Below are positions 1 to 7,688 of a DNA stretch of 64,000 nucleotides, one piece after another. The position numbers and the translations under genes are program-made. This stretch comes from Novosphingobium sp. (GTDB taxonomy: Bacteria > Pseudomonadota > Alphaproteobacteria > Sphingomonadales > Sphingomonadaceae), in NCBI GenBank assembly GCA_016719755.1, contig JADJYM010000004.1:288686-352685 (forward strand). Reading direction: 5' to 3'. A model generated the notes under the pieces. It had not been told where the DNA came from and made no database searches. It worked only from the letters and a program-made list of their open reading frames with translations. Position 1 is the first letter of the stretch; each line of letters starts with the position of its first letter.

Positions 1-252
1 CGAACTGGCCAGAATCACCACCATGGCCTGCACCAGTTCGATCGAGCCAAGCAGGTGAAGCCCGGTGTGACGCCCCGCGACCGCCAGCGTATCCGCCGCC
101 GTCGCGCCCAGCAGCCCGAAACCGCCCAGCAGATAGGCGATGCGCGCCAGCGGCCCATGCGCCTGCGCAGGGACATCGCTTACCAGATCGGCCATCGTGT
201 CTTCGGGCGATGGATGATCCTGCCCTGAAGGGGACGCCTTGCGTTCCGTCAT
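1..252 (-). CDS. TRAP transporter small permease (DctQ-like), N-terminal part
   Basis: The first 84 codons of a leftward gene that runs off the left edge. The ATG at 252 is preceded by GGAGAGGAC on the coding strand. After a polar N-terminus of about 35 residues comes a hydrophobic segment (LARIAYLLGGFGLL) and then GRHTGLHLLGSIELVQ, which resembles the first helix and the following loop of DctQ family proteins. These are the four-helix subunits of tripartite ATP-independent periplasmic transporters for organic acids. The large permease and binding protein would lie outside the window. A perfect dyad at 270-290 lies just upstream. The family call is by pattern recognition from a partial protein. 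Confidence 0.72.
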   Translation of the reverse strand, partial: MTERKASPSGQDHPSPEDTMADLVSDVPAQAHGPLARIAYLLGGFGLLGATAADTLAVAGRHTGLHLLGSIELVQAMVVILASS

Positions 253-269
253 TGTCCTCTCCGCCTCGC

Positions 270-290
270 TGCGCAAGTTGCCCTTGCGCA
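270..290. promoter_or_regulatory. Perfect 8-bp dyad operator upstream of the TRAP gene
   Basis: TGCGCAAG and CTTGCGCA form a perfect inverted repeat with a 5-base spacer (TTGCC), 18 bases upstream of the TRAP gene ATG and within the TRAP/marR divergent region. Size and symmetry fit a dimeric regulator site. It differs from the three repeated operator types of this window. The binding protein is not known. Confidence 0.5.
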
Positions 291-340
291 CGCTGGTTGA
301 CACGGGCAGGGCAGACCCCTCTAATACCCCATGCCACTAG

Positions 341-383
341 ACTGTAGAATATTTCAACTGTTCTGCAAGTCAACCATTCTAGT
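341..383. promoter_or_regulatory. Candidate operator of the first MarR regulator (type A dyad plus second copy)
   Basis: Positions 341-361 hold a 21-base imperfect palindrome with core GTAGAATATTTCAACTGT. A diverged copy lies on the other strand at 367-383 (ACTAGAATGGTTGACTT). The same motif recurs at 10197-10217 and 33244-33264, and as a half site at 46079-46089. It sits 13-55 bases before the MarR start, where an autoregulatory site is expected. Assigning it to this MarR protein is inference from position. Confidence 0.55.
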
Positions 384-395
384 CGGAAGCCGCTG

Positions 396-902
396 ATGAA
401 CCTCAAGCCACGTGTTGCGAAGCGTCCCGCCAGCGCGGAGCCCGCCCGTTCGACCCCGGTGGTCAGCCTTGGCAGGCTTGGCAATTTCGTCGGTTTCCGG
501 TTGCGCCGGGTCCAGAACCAGCTGTCGCGCAATTTCACGGCGGTAACAACCGAACTGGGGCTGCGCCAGGGGCTGTTCTCCTCGCTGGCGATCGTTGCGG
601 CCAACCCCGGCATTTCCCAGAGCGAACTCTCGCGCGAGGTCGGGCTCGACAAGTCGGTGACCGTGACCATGGTGGACGAGATGGAGAAGTTCGGCTGGGC
701 CGAGCGCCGCCGCTCGCAGGAAGACCGCCGCCGCCACGCGCTCTACATCACCCCGGCCGGCGAGGCCAAGCTCGACCAGCTGTTCGCGCTGATGGAGCAG
801 ACCGAGGCGGAAGTGCTCCACGCCCTGACTCCGGCGGAAATGGCGCTACTCAGCGAACTGCTCGACCGGATGTACGACGCGATCGTCCGCGACGAGCCAT
901 AA
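396..902 (+). CDS. MarR family transcriptional regulator
   Basis: A 168-residue winged-helix regulator. After a basic N-terminal extension of about 25 residues comes the MarR fold: dimerisation helices, the HTH around residues 75-105 (ISQSELSREVGLDKSVTVTMVDEM), the wing with the signature DRRR near 117, and a C-terminal dimer helix. The ATG at 396 has GGAAG six bases upstream. MarR proteins are usually small-molecule-responsive repressors, often of aromatic catabolism. Its promoter carries a dyad that recurs at two TonB-receptor promoters and near ligM, so a local regulon is plausible. The effector cannot be read from the sequence. Confidence 0.88.
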   Translation: MNLKPRVAKRPASAEPARSTPVVSLGRLGNFVGFRLRRVQNQLSRNFTAVTTELGLRQGLFSSLAIVAANPGISQSELSREVGLDKSVTVTMVDEMEKFGWAERRRSQEDRRRHALYITPAGEAKLDQLFALMEQTEAEVLHALTPAEMALLSELLDRMYDAIVRDEP

Positions 903-909
903 GCGCGGC

Positions 910-953
910 ATTGCTATTTCCGCCGCGCGCGATATTGCTCTTCCGAATAGCAA
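910..953. promoter_or_regulatory. Candidate operator of the second MarR regulator (type B dyad)
   Basis: Positions 935-953 read TTGCTCTTCCGAATAGCAA, a palindrome of form TTGCTnTTCnGAAnAGCAA. A half site ATTGCTATTT lies at 910-919. It ends 19 bases before the TTG start of the second MarR gene. Related sites occur at 18176-18195, 24650-24670, 39778-39796 and 46043-46057, all in promoter regions. Autoregulation by the adjacent MarR protein is the simplest reading. Confidence 0.6.
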
Positions 954-972
954 AATTTCGGAGCCTGGAGCG

Positions 973-1395
973 TTGCCACAGCCGCCTGACGACCCGCTTG
1001 GCCAGCTTCCGGGCTATGCGCTGCGCCGTGCCGCCCAGGCGATGATGGCGGAACTGAGCCAGCGCCTTGCTCCGCTCGACCTACGTATCTCCGACGCCTC
1101 GGTCCTGATGCTGGTCGCCGCTCGCCGCGACATGACCTCAAGCGAAATCGGCAAGGCGCTGGACATCCAGCGCGCCAACATGGTCCCGCTGCTCAACCGG
1201 CTGGAAGGGGCCGGTCTGATCCGCCGTGAGCCGATCGACCGCAAGTCACAGGCCATCGTACTCAGCGATGCCGGACTTGCCCGGCTTGAGCAGGTCCGCG
1301 CAATCACGACGCGTTTCGAGGACGATCTGCTCGCCCGGATTCCGGCCCAGCACCGGCCGCACTTCGTTCCGGCCCTGCAAGCGCTGCTGGACTGA
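973..1395 (+). CDS. MarR family transcriptional regulator
   Basis: A 140-residue MarR protein with N-terminal dimer helix (LGYALRRAAQAMMAELSQRL, offset by one residue), an HTH around residues 55-80 (MTSSEIGKALDIQRANMVPLLNRL) and a wing carrying DRKSQAI. No ATG or GTG lies upstream in frame, so TTG at 973 is taken as the start. GGAG lies only two bases before it, so the start is uncertain. It is a different subgroup from the MarR at 396 (low similarity by eye). Its 3' end overlaps the convergent AraC gene by 92 bases. A strong TTGCT/AGCAA dyad just upstream recurs before several catabolic operons. Confidence 0.85.
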   Translation: MPQPPDDPLGQLPGYALRRAAQAMMAELSQRLAPLDLRISDASVLMLVAARRDMTSSEIGKALDIQRANMVPLLNRLEGAGLIRREPIDRKSQAIVLSDAGLARLEQVRAITTRFEDDLLARIPAQHRPHFVPALQALLD

Positions 1396-2287
1396 GCCAG
1401 GCCCGCTCGCGGCGAAAGGCGCTTGCCGTCATCCCGGCGCGAGCCTTGAAGAACCGCGCGAAATAGGCGGGATCGGCAAAGCCCAGGTCATCCGCGATCT
1501 GGCTGACGCTGGCGCGGGTATAGGTCAGTGCGCGCATCGCCTCCAGCAGCACCCGATCCAGCACCAGTTCGCCGGGCGCCTTTCCGGAGATCGCGCGGCA
1601 ATGCCGCGTCAGGGTCGGCACCGTGGCTCCCAGCGCGGCGGCATAGCGCGCCACGCTCCAGCCCTCGCGAAAGTGCTGCTCGGCGAGCTGACGGAAGCGG
1701 CGAACCAGATCGGCGCGATGCGCCGCCGTGTGAACCTCCTCCTGGTCTTCGGCGAGAAGCGCACCCGCAATCGACAGCACCAGCGCCAGCTGCGCGGCGA
1801 CCGGATTGGGCAGCGAGCCGGAGCGATCTCCGGCCAGCGCTTCGGCGAGATCGGCCAGCAACCAGCCAAGCCGCCGTGCCTGCCGGTCGCCGACCGGCAA
1901 TTGCAGCCAGCGCGGCGCGCCTCCCGCAAGGTCGCCCGCGTCGAACAGAGCCGCGATGCGCGCATCGCCCAGCAAGTCCGCAGCGATGGACAGAACCCAG
2001 CCCTCCGTGCCGGAATCGAAGCGGAAGGCATGAACGCAGCCGCTGGGCAGCGCGACCAGGGCCGCCGGGCGCAGTGCCGCCTCGGCCCCCTCACTGGCCA
2101 GAATGCCGCTGCCCGACTGGAGCAGAAGCAGCTGGAAAATGCCAGGATGGCTATGAGGGGAGATGGTCCATTCGAACCGGCTGGAGCGATCGGAAATCGC
2201 CTCGATATGCAGGAATTCGGGCGCAATAGCTGCGTTTCCCTCGCCATATAGCGAGTAACGGCTTACTTCTGAACGCTGAGCGGACAC
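1304..2287 (-). CDS. AraC family regulator, PobR-like
   Basis: A 327-residue protein with an N-terminal cupin-type sensor domain and a C-terminal double-HTH AraC domain. The start region (SRYSLYGEG, then FLHIEAISDRS and HSHPGIFQLLLL) follows the pattern of PobR/HpaA-type activators, which respond to hydroxylated aromatic acids. The DNA-binding region is near residues 205-300 (VARYAAALGATVPTLTRHCR; VSQIADDLGFADPAYFARFF). GTG at 2287 is chosen because it places LYGE near the N-terminus as in the family; no clear ribosome site supports it, and the frame stays open upstream to 2368. Its C-terminal tail of about 30 residues overlaps the MarR gene at 973-1395. Confidence 0.8.
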   Translation of the reverse strand: MSAQRSEVSRYSLYGEGNAAIAPEFLHIEAISDRSSRFEWTISPHSHPGIFQLLLLQSGSGILASEGAEAALRPAALVALPSGCVHAFRFDSGTEGWVLSIAADLLGDARIAALFDAGDLAGGAPRWLQLPVGDRQARRLGWLLADLAEALAGDRSGSLPNPVAAQLALVLSIAGALLAEDQEEVHTAAHRADLVRRFRQLAEQHFREGWSVARYAAALGATVPTLTRHCRAISGKAPGELVLDRVLLEAMRALTYTRASVSQIADDLGFADPAYFARFFKARAGMTASAFRRERAWLSPAALAGPERSAAGAGPESGRADRPRNAS

Positions 2288-2317
2288 CGGCCATGGATAA
2301 GCCAGTTGATCGAAAAG

Positions 2318-2331
2318 TGCAATTCTTTGCA
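2318..2331. promoter_or_regulatory. LacI-type box, divergent AraC/P450 promoter (weak)
   Basis: TGCAATTCTTTGCA keeps the outer arms of the LacI-type consensus TGnAAnCGnTTnCA but has TC at the centre instead of CG. It lies 31 bases upstream of the AraC GTG and 75 bases upstream of the P450 ATG. It is the weakest member of the set listed at 5363, 7650, 10173, 24684, 24824 and 33203. Confidence 0.35.
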
Positions 2332-2405
2332 GAAATGCTGAGTAGCCAGGACCGCGCCTTGCGGGCATTCCCGTGTCAACCGCACAAACACGAGAGGATC
2401 CGGAC

Positions 2406-3572
2406 ATGGCGTTCCGTTTCGACCCCTATGACCCCAAGATCGATGCCGATCCGTTCCCGGCCTACAAGGTGCTGCGCGACGATCATCCCTGCTTCTGGAG
2501 CGAGGAAGCCGGAATGTGGGTGCTCTCCCGCTATGACGACGTGCTCGCCGCGCTGACCAACTGGCGGACCTATTCCTCGTCGAAGGGCAACCTGATCGAC
2601 GAGTTTCCGGGCCGGGCCGGATCGACGCTGGGCAGCAGCGACCCGCCGCGCCATGACCGGCTGCGCGCGCTGATCCAGTCCGCCATGACCAAGCGCGCGC
2701 TTGATCACATCCTTGAACCCGCGCGCGCATCGTGCGCCGCGCATCTGGCGGAAATCGCGGACCGGGACGTGTTCGATTTCGTGAACGACTTCGGTTCGAA
2801 GGTCACGGTCGATCTGCTGTTCTACCTCTTCGCGCTGCCCCGCGACCAGGCCGAGCAGGTCCGTGATAACGCCGTGCTGATGGTCCAGACCGACGCGAAG
2901 ACCCGCCAGAAAAGCGCGGAGCACCTCGCCGCCTTCCACTGGATGGCCGACTATGCCGAGAAGCTGGTGCAGGAGCGCAAACGGAACCCCGGCGAGGACT
3001 TGCTCTCGGGCTTCATCACGGCCGAGATCGACGGCGAGAAGCTGCTCGACAAGGAAGTGCAGCTGACTGTCACCACGCTGATCATGGCGGGGATCGAATC
3101 GCTGTCGGGCTTCATGGGCATGTTCGCGCTGAATCTGGCCGACCATCCCGAAGCGCGCCGGGCGCTGGTGGCCGATCCCGCGCTGATCCCCGACGCGATG
3201 GAGGAATCGCTGCGCTTCAACACCTCGGCCCAGCGCTTCAAGCGCACGGTGATGGTGGATACCGAGTTGCACGGCCAGACGATGAAGGCGGGCGACGCGG
3301 TGATGCTGGCCTATGGCAGCGCCAACCGCGACGAGCGGATGTTCCCGAACCCCGACCTTTACGACATCGCCCGCCGTCCCAAGCGGCATGTCGGCTTTGG
3401 CGGCGGGGTCCATTCGTGCCTCGGCGCGATGCTCGCGCGGGTCGCCTGCCAGATTGTATTTCAGGAATTCCTCAAAGCCGTGCCGGAGTTCACCCGGGTG
3501 GACGAAAAGCTGGCTTGGGTGCCCTCGTCCAACTTCCGCAGCCCGCAGGTATTGCGGCTCAGGCGCGGCTGA
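2406..3572 (+). CDS. Cytochrome P450
   Basis: A soluble bacterial class I P450 of 388 residues. The haem loop FGGGVHSCLG has the thiolate Cys at about residue 338, the K-helix pair is in EESLRF, and the PERF-equivalent region precedes the haem loop. The I-helix reads LIMAGIESLSG, so the usual acid-Thr pair is Glu-Ser. The ATG at 2406 is preceded by AGAGG at good spacing. Ferredoxin and reductase genes are not in the window, so electron partners must be elsewhere. It abuts the convergent DUF3237 gene without any gap. The substrate is unknown; context suggests an aromatic or terpenoid-like compound. Confidence 0.92.
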   Translation: MAFRFDPYDPKIDADPFPAYKVLRDDHPCFWSEEAGMWVLSRYDDVLAALTNWRTYSSSKGNLIDEFPGRAGSTLGSSDPPRHDRLRALIQSAMTKRALDHILEPARASCAAHLAEIADRDVFDFVNDFGSKVTVDLLFYLFALPRDQAEQVRDNAVLMVQTDAKTRQKSAEHLAAFHWMADYAEKLVQERKRNPGEDLLSGFITAEIDGEKLLDKEVQLTVTTLIMAGIESLSGFMGMFALNLADHPEARRALVADPALIPDAMEESLRFNTSAQRFKRTVMVDTELHGQTMKAGDAVMLAYGSANRDERMFPNPDLYDIARRPKRHVGFGGGVHSCLGAMLARVACQIVFQEFLKAVPEFTRVDEKLAWVPSSNFRSPQVLRLRRG

Positions 3573-3986
3573 TCAGCTCTCTGGCAGGGCGAAGGCATCG
3601 ATGGCGACATGGCCGTCGAGCTTTCGCCCCAGTCCGATGAATTGCGCGCCGTTGACCCAGGCATGAGCCGGGTCGGCGCTGCGCAACCAGATGCTCGACC
3701 AGAAGGCACCCGTGCCGCCCGCGCGGCGGCCGCGCGATTGCAGTTCGATCCGCGCGCCATCCGCCAGTTCCAGCAGGTAGCGGGCCTCTATCCCGACAGA
3801 GCCATCCGGCTCCACCGTCTGCCAGTCGGTTCCGCCGGGCAGGATTCTGCCCTCCAGCGCGCCGCTGACACGCCCGCCAGTGATGCTAACCACCCGCACC
3901 GGGCCCATGCTGGCGGGATCGAGCGCCTGAGGGGCAAGCACTTCCACTTCGAGGCGAAACGCGGGCGGCTGGCCGAACGGGGTCAT
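3573..3986 (-). CDS. DUF3237 family protein (cytoplasmic)
   Basis: A 137-residue protein of the DUF3237 family. The family pattern is visible: VRVVSITGGRVSGALEGRILPGGTDWQ, then ARYLLELADGARIELQSRGRR and a C-terminal block with FIGLGRKLDGHVAIDAF. No signal peptide is present. It starts four bases inside the FAD monooxygenase gene (ATGA overlap), so the two are translationally coupled. DUF3237 proteins are small beta-barrel proteins often found beside aromatic-degradation genes; no activity is firmly assigned. A second, exported DUF3237 protein lies at 16189-16752. Confidence 0.82.
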   Translation of the reverse strand: MTPFGQPPAFRLEVEVLAPQALDPASMGPVRVVSITGGRVSGALEGRILPGGTDWQTVEPDGSVGIEARYLLELADGARIELQSRGRRAGGTGAFWSSIWLRSADPAHAWVNGAQFIGLGRKLDGHVAIDAFALPES

Positions 3987-5275
3987 GCCACTTCCCGGGC
4001 GAGCCTTGCCCCGGCCGGAATGATGCCCGGCCGCGCGTTCAGTTCATCGCGCGCAAATCCCGCCGCCTGCTGATAGGCGAGCATGAACTGCGCGCGTTCA
4101 TTCGCCGGGATAACATCGTCGATATTGTCGAACTGGCCGCCGCAGCGATCGTCGACCATGCGCAGCAGGCCAAACGGGCCGGCCCCGCGATTGCGCAGCG
4201 CCAGCTGGCCGACCGGGCCGCACAGCTCATCGTCATAGGCCTTGAGGGCGGCCGGGGTCACGCCCTTGTCCAGCATGATCCGGCCGATGATGCGGCCATC
4301 GATGATCGCCTGCGTCGCACCGTTGGAACCAGTGGGGTACATGGCATGCGCGGCATCGCCGATCAGTGCCACCGGGCCATCCACCCAGGTCGGCAATGGC
4401 TCGCGGTCGATCATCGGGTTCTCGTAGGCGCAGTCCGATTTGGCGAGGAGCGCAGGCAGGTCCAGCCAATCGTAGACAAAACTGTCGAATTCGTGCGCAA
4501 ACTCGCTCAGTTCCACAGGCCGGAACCAGCCCGACTTCTGCCAGTCATGATCGGTGTCAAAGGTCTGCTCGGCGATCCAGTTGATGTCGGCAAGGCCATC
4601 GGCATCGGGGGTGGAAATCGGATAGAGCACCACGCGGTGGCGGTCGGTGCCGAGGCCGATGAACGATGAGCCGGTGCGGATCGGCACGCCCTTGGCCGTT
4701 CCGCGCCACATGACCGTGCCGCCCCAGTGAATCGGCGGCTGGTCCGGGTGCATCTGCGCCCGCACCGCCGAATGGATGCCATCCGCACCGATCAGCAGTC
4801 TGCCTCGCACTTCGTGGACCGTTCCATCTTCGGCGGTCACAATGGCGGTAACGCCGCCATCTGCCTCTTTGCGATAACCCGTGACCTTGTGGCCCAGCAC
4901 CAGCGCGTCCGCCCCCAGCCGCTCAACCACCTTGCGCGCCAGCAGCAGGTGGAACTTGCCGCGATGGACCGCATACTGGTGCCACTTGTAGCCCGCGAAC
5001 TTGCCGCGCGGCTCGGCATAGATCTCCTTGCCATTCAGCCCGACCAGCGCCCATTCGCGGGCGGGCAGGCCGGTTTCGTCAAGGTCGCTCTCGCCGATCC
5101 CCAGGTCTTCCAACTCGCGCACGGCGTTGGGTTGCAGATTGATGCCGACGCCCAGCGGCGCCAGTTCGCTGACGCCTTCGTAAACGATGCAGGGCACGCC
5201 GATCTGATGCAGCGTGAGGGCAAGCGACAAGCCCGCAATGCCGCCGCCAGCAATGATCACCTTGTCGCCCACCAT
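3983..5275 (-). CDS. FAD-dependent aromatic-ring monooxygenase (group A, salicylate hydroxylase-like)
   Basis: A 430-residue flavoprotein hydroxylase. The Rossmann motif is VIIAGGGIAGLSLALTL at residues 5-21, the DG motif is in LIGADGIHSAVRA, and the second FAD motif is VALIGDAAHAMYPTGSNGA. Group A monooxygenases use NAD(P)H and O2 to hydroxylate phenolic or N-heteroaromatic acids, sometimes with loss of CO2. ATG at 5275 is chosen because it places the dinucleotide motif at the N-terminus and has AGAGGA upstream. It is coupled to the DUF3237 gene. A LacI-type box at 5363-5376 lies 88 bases upstream, next to the lacI-family gene. Confidence 0.88.
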   Translation of the reverse strand: MVGDKVIIAGGGIAGLSLALTLHQIGVPCIVYEGVSELAPLGVGINLQPNAVRELEDLGIGESDLDETGLPAREWALVGLNGKEIYAEPRGKFAGYKWHQYAVHRGKFHLLLARKVVERLGADALVLGHKVTGYRKEADGGVTAIVTAEDGTVHEVRGRLLIGADGIHSAVRAQMHPDQPPIHWGGTVMWRGTAKGVPIRTGSSFIGLGTDRHRVVLYPISTPDADGLADINWIAEQTFDTDHDWQKSGWFRPVELSEFAHEFDSFVYDWLDLPALLAKSDCAYENPMIDREPLPTWVDGPVALIGDAAHAMYPTGSNGATQAIIDGRIIGRIMLDKGVTPAALKAYDDELCGPVGQLALRNRGAGPFGLLRMVDDRCGGQFDNIDDVIPANERAQFMLAYQQAAGFARDELNARPGIIPAGARLAREVA

Positions 5276-5362
5276 CCGCACGTTCCTCTGCCTAGCGTCT
5301 TTTCCCCGCCGACAGGTCACGGCGTGAATCAGGCAGGAGCGCTAGGCATCGCCGCCCCCCAG

Positions 5363-5376
5363 CGCAAGCGGTTCCA
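5363..5376. promoter_or_regulatory. LacI-type operator before the FAD monooxygenase
   Basis: CGCAAGCGGTTCCA (reverse TGGAACCGCTTGCG) matches the LacI/GalR-family pattern TGnAAnCGnTTnCA at nine of ten fixed positions. It lies in the 133-base gap between the LacI-family gene and the monooxygenase gene, and is the copy closest to the regulator gene. Confidence 0.6.
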
Positions 5377-5408
5377 CCACCCGCTAGCCCGAACGCCCGG
5401 CCAATGGG

Positions 5409-6410
5409 TCAGGCGCTTTCGCGGGCGATCAACCGGAACCCGACATCGACCGAGCGCTGCGGCAGTTCCTCCCCCGCCGAATGCGCCCGGATCGCGGCAA
5501 GCACTTCGCGCGCGATGCGGGCGCCATCGATCTCGACCGTGGTGATCGTCGGGCGCATTTCGCCCGCCACCGAACTGTTGCCGAAGCCGATCACCGCGAT
5601 ATCGTCGGGAACGCGTAGCCCCGCCGCCTGAGCCTCGACGATCAGGCCCTGGGCCAGGTAATCGGAACCGCACACTACCACATCGGGCAGCAGCTCCATC
5701 CGGCGAATATCGGCAAACACGCGCCGACCGTGGCCGAAGCGGCTGGGGATGTCGACCTGCGCCTCTGTCACCGCGCCGCCGCCCTGGGCCTGCCATTCGG
5801 CCTTGAAGGCATCGCGCCGCATTGCCGCGCGCGTGCCGTTGGCCGTGACCAGGTGCGGCCGGCGATAGCCGCGCGACAGCACGAACCGCGCCACGTCGCG
5901 CCCGGCTGCATTGTGCGAAAAGCCGATGGCAAGGCCCGGCGGGTCTTCCGGCAGTTCCCATATCTGGATGAACAGCGCCGGACCGCGTCGCACCAGATCG
6001 GCCAGTTCCGCATCGAGCGGACCGGTGGAAATGATTGCGTCGACCCGGCGGCTGAGCGCGGCTCGCACCACGTCCTCGGTCCGGCCGATCCCGGTGCCGG
6101 TCAGGCCAAGCATGACGTTGAAACCCGCTGCCGCCAGTTCCCCGGTCATCGATTCGATCGTGTCATTGAAGATCGAATCGGTCAGATGCGGGATTAGCAC
6201 AGCAACCATCTTCGATTTGCTGGAGGCAAGCCCCCCGGCGAGCAGGTTCGGAATATAGCCGGTTGCCGCAATCGCCGCGCGGATACGCTCACCCGTGGCA
6301 GCGGCAACGACCTTGGGATTGTTGATGTAGCGGCTGACCGTCGCCGCCGACACGCCCGCGTGGAGCGCCACGTCGTCCAGCGTGGGATTCCTGCCGTTGT
6401 TCTCGCTCAT
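5409..6410 (-). CDS. LacI family transcriptional regulator
   Basis: A 333-residue regulator: N-terminal HTH at residues 10-35 (LDDVALHAGVSAATVSRYIN), hinge region with LLAGGLASSKS at about 57-67, then the periplasmic-binding-protein-like effector domain (VAVLIPHLTDSIFNDTIESM; VVVCGSDYLAQGL; VIGFGNSSVAGEMRPTITTV). It is closest in style to the GntR (gluconate) branch. LacI proteins normally sense sugars, so its place between P450 and monooxygenase genes is notable. It lies 26 bases downstream of the P450 gene, probably in one transcript. LacI-type 14-base sites occur before this cluster and before the TonB-receptor operons. Confidence 0.92.
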   Translation of the reverse strand: MSENNGRNPTLDDVALHAGVSAATVSRYINNPKVVAAATGERIRAAIAATGYIPNLLAGGLASSKSKMVAVLIPHLTDSIFNDTIESMTGELAAAGFNVMLGLTGTGIGRTEDVVRAALSRRVDAIISTGPLDAELADLVRRGPALFIQIWELPEDPPGLAIGFSHNAAGRDVARFVLSRGYRRPHLVTANGTRAAMRRDAFKAEWQAQGGGAVTEAQVDIPSRFGHGRRVFADIRRMELLPDVVVCGSDYLAQGLIVEAQAAGLRVPDDIAVIGFGNSSVAGEMRPTITTVEIDGARIAREVLAAIRAHSAGEELPQRSVDVGFRLIARESA

Positions 6411-6436
6411 CGCGCCTGCCTAGCGCGCAATCGCCG

Positions 6437-7630
6437 CTACAGGAAGCGCAGCGGCACCACCAGCGGGCCGATTTCGGGCCAGCGGCTCATGGTGATATCG
6501 CCCGCCAGCTCGAAGCCGTTCGGACTGGCGGCCAGCAGTTCTTCCAGCGCCACGCGCAGCTGCATCCGCCCCAGGTGCAGCCCGGGGCAATTGTGCGGTC
6601 CGCGCCCGAAAGCCAGGTGTTCGCCGATGTTTGGGCGGTTCATGATGAACTGGTCCCCTTGCGGGAAGACGTCCTCGTCGCGGTTGGCGGAGCAATAGAG
6701 CAGCGCGATCGCCTCGCCTGCGGGGATCGTCCGTCCGCTCATCTCGACATCGTGCACGGCGGTGCGGGCAAATCCGCGATAGGGGGTGTAAAGCCGCAGG
6801 AATTCCTCGATCGCATCGGGCAGCAGCGCAGGGTTCGCGCGCAATTGCGCCTGAAGATCGGGATGGCGCGCCAGGTGAACGCAGATCGAGCCGATCATCA
6901 CCATCGGCGCGACCAGACCGACCAGCAGCACCTGCCGCACCGTGCCGACCAGCAGCTCGTCGGGCAGCGGTTCGCCCTCGTGCCGGGCCTCCAGCAAGGC
7001 GCTGGTGGGATCGAGCGCCGGATCCTGCGGGTGCTCCTTGCGGATCGCGATCAGCGCGCGCGCCATGTCGTAGAGGCGCAGGCTGGTTTCCTTCATCCGC
7101 TCGGGATGGTTCATGTGGACCGCCAGCACGAAGGCGCGGCCTGCATCGTGCAGCGTGTCGAGCCACTCCTCGGGCATCCGCATCCAGTCGCCGAAAACGT
7201 GGACCGGGAAGTGGCTGGAAAATTCCACGCAGATGTCGCCGCCGCCCCTGGCCGCCATCGGCGCAAGCAGACTGCGCGCCAGTTCCCGGGTGCGCGGAGC
7301 AAAGCCTTCCGAGCGCGCCGGGGAAAGCAGCGGGTTGAGCGCCTTGCGGTAGGGGGTGTGCTCGGGCGGATCGAGATGGAGCGGAGGGCGCCGCCCGGTG
7401 AAGGCCACCTTGGGCACCACGTTCTGCTTCGAAGTGATGAAGGTTGCCGAATCGCTGGCCGCGCGCTTGACGTCCTCATAGCGGGTGAGCGCCCAGAAGC
7501 CGCCGAGCCCGTCGGTGTGGGCAACCGGGCACTGGCTGCGCAGGCGGGCATATTCGCGGTGCGCGCTGTCGAAGTCTTCGGGCAGTTCGGGGTCGAAATC
7601 CTGGGGAACTTGCGTCATGGGCGGTTTCAT
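6437..7630 (-). CDS. Cytochrome P450 with non-canonical I-helix
   Basis: A 397-residue P450. The haem loop is FGRGPHNCPG with Cys near residue 348, the K-helix is EEFLRLY, and the haem-propionate region DPPEHTPYRKALNP is present. The I-helix reads VLLVGLVAPMVMIGS and lacks the (A/G)Gx(D/E)T motif that delivers protons for O2 activation. This occurs in P450s with unusual substrates or chemistry. The start at 7630 is preferred over 7618 by length; neither has a good ribosome site. The gene is divergent from an MFS transporter with a LacI-type box between them, and is followed by lacI. Confidence 0.9.
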   Translation of the reverse strand: MKPPMTQVPQDFDPELPEDFDSAHREYARLRSQCPVAHTDGLGGFWALTRYEDVKRAASDSATFITSKQNVVPKVAFTGRRPPLHLDPPEHTPYRKALNPLLSPARSEGFAPRTRELARSLLAPMAARGGGDICVEFSSHFPVHVFGDWMRMPEEWLDTLHDAGRAFVLAVHMNHPERMKETSLRLYDMARALIAIRKEHPQDPALDPTSALLEARHEGEPLPDELLVGTVRQVLLVGLVAPMVMIGSICVHLARHPDLQAQLRANPALLPDAIEEFLRLYTPYRGFARTAVHDVEMSGRTIPAGEAIALLYCSANRDEDVFPQGDQFIMNRPNIGEHLAFGRGPHNCPGLHLGRMQLRVALEELLAASPNGFELAGDITMSRWPEIGPLVVPLRFL

Positions 7631-7649
7631 AGGTATCGACCACGGCCTG

Positions 7650-7663
7650 TGCAAGCGCTATCA
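7650..7663. promoter_or_regulatory. LacI-type operator, divergent P450/MFS promoter
   Basis: TGCAAGCGCTATCA matches TGnAAnCGnTTnCA at nine of ten fixed positions. The divergent gap is only 58 bases, so a repressor here would cover both promoters or leaders: the site is 19 bases from the P450 start and 25 from the MFS start. Confidence 0.6.
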
Positions 7664-7688
7664 TCGGGCAAAACGGGGAGACGAACGA

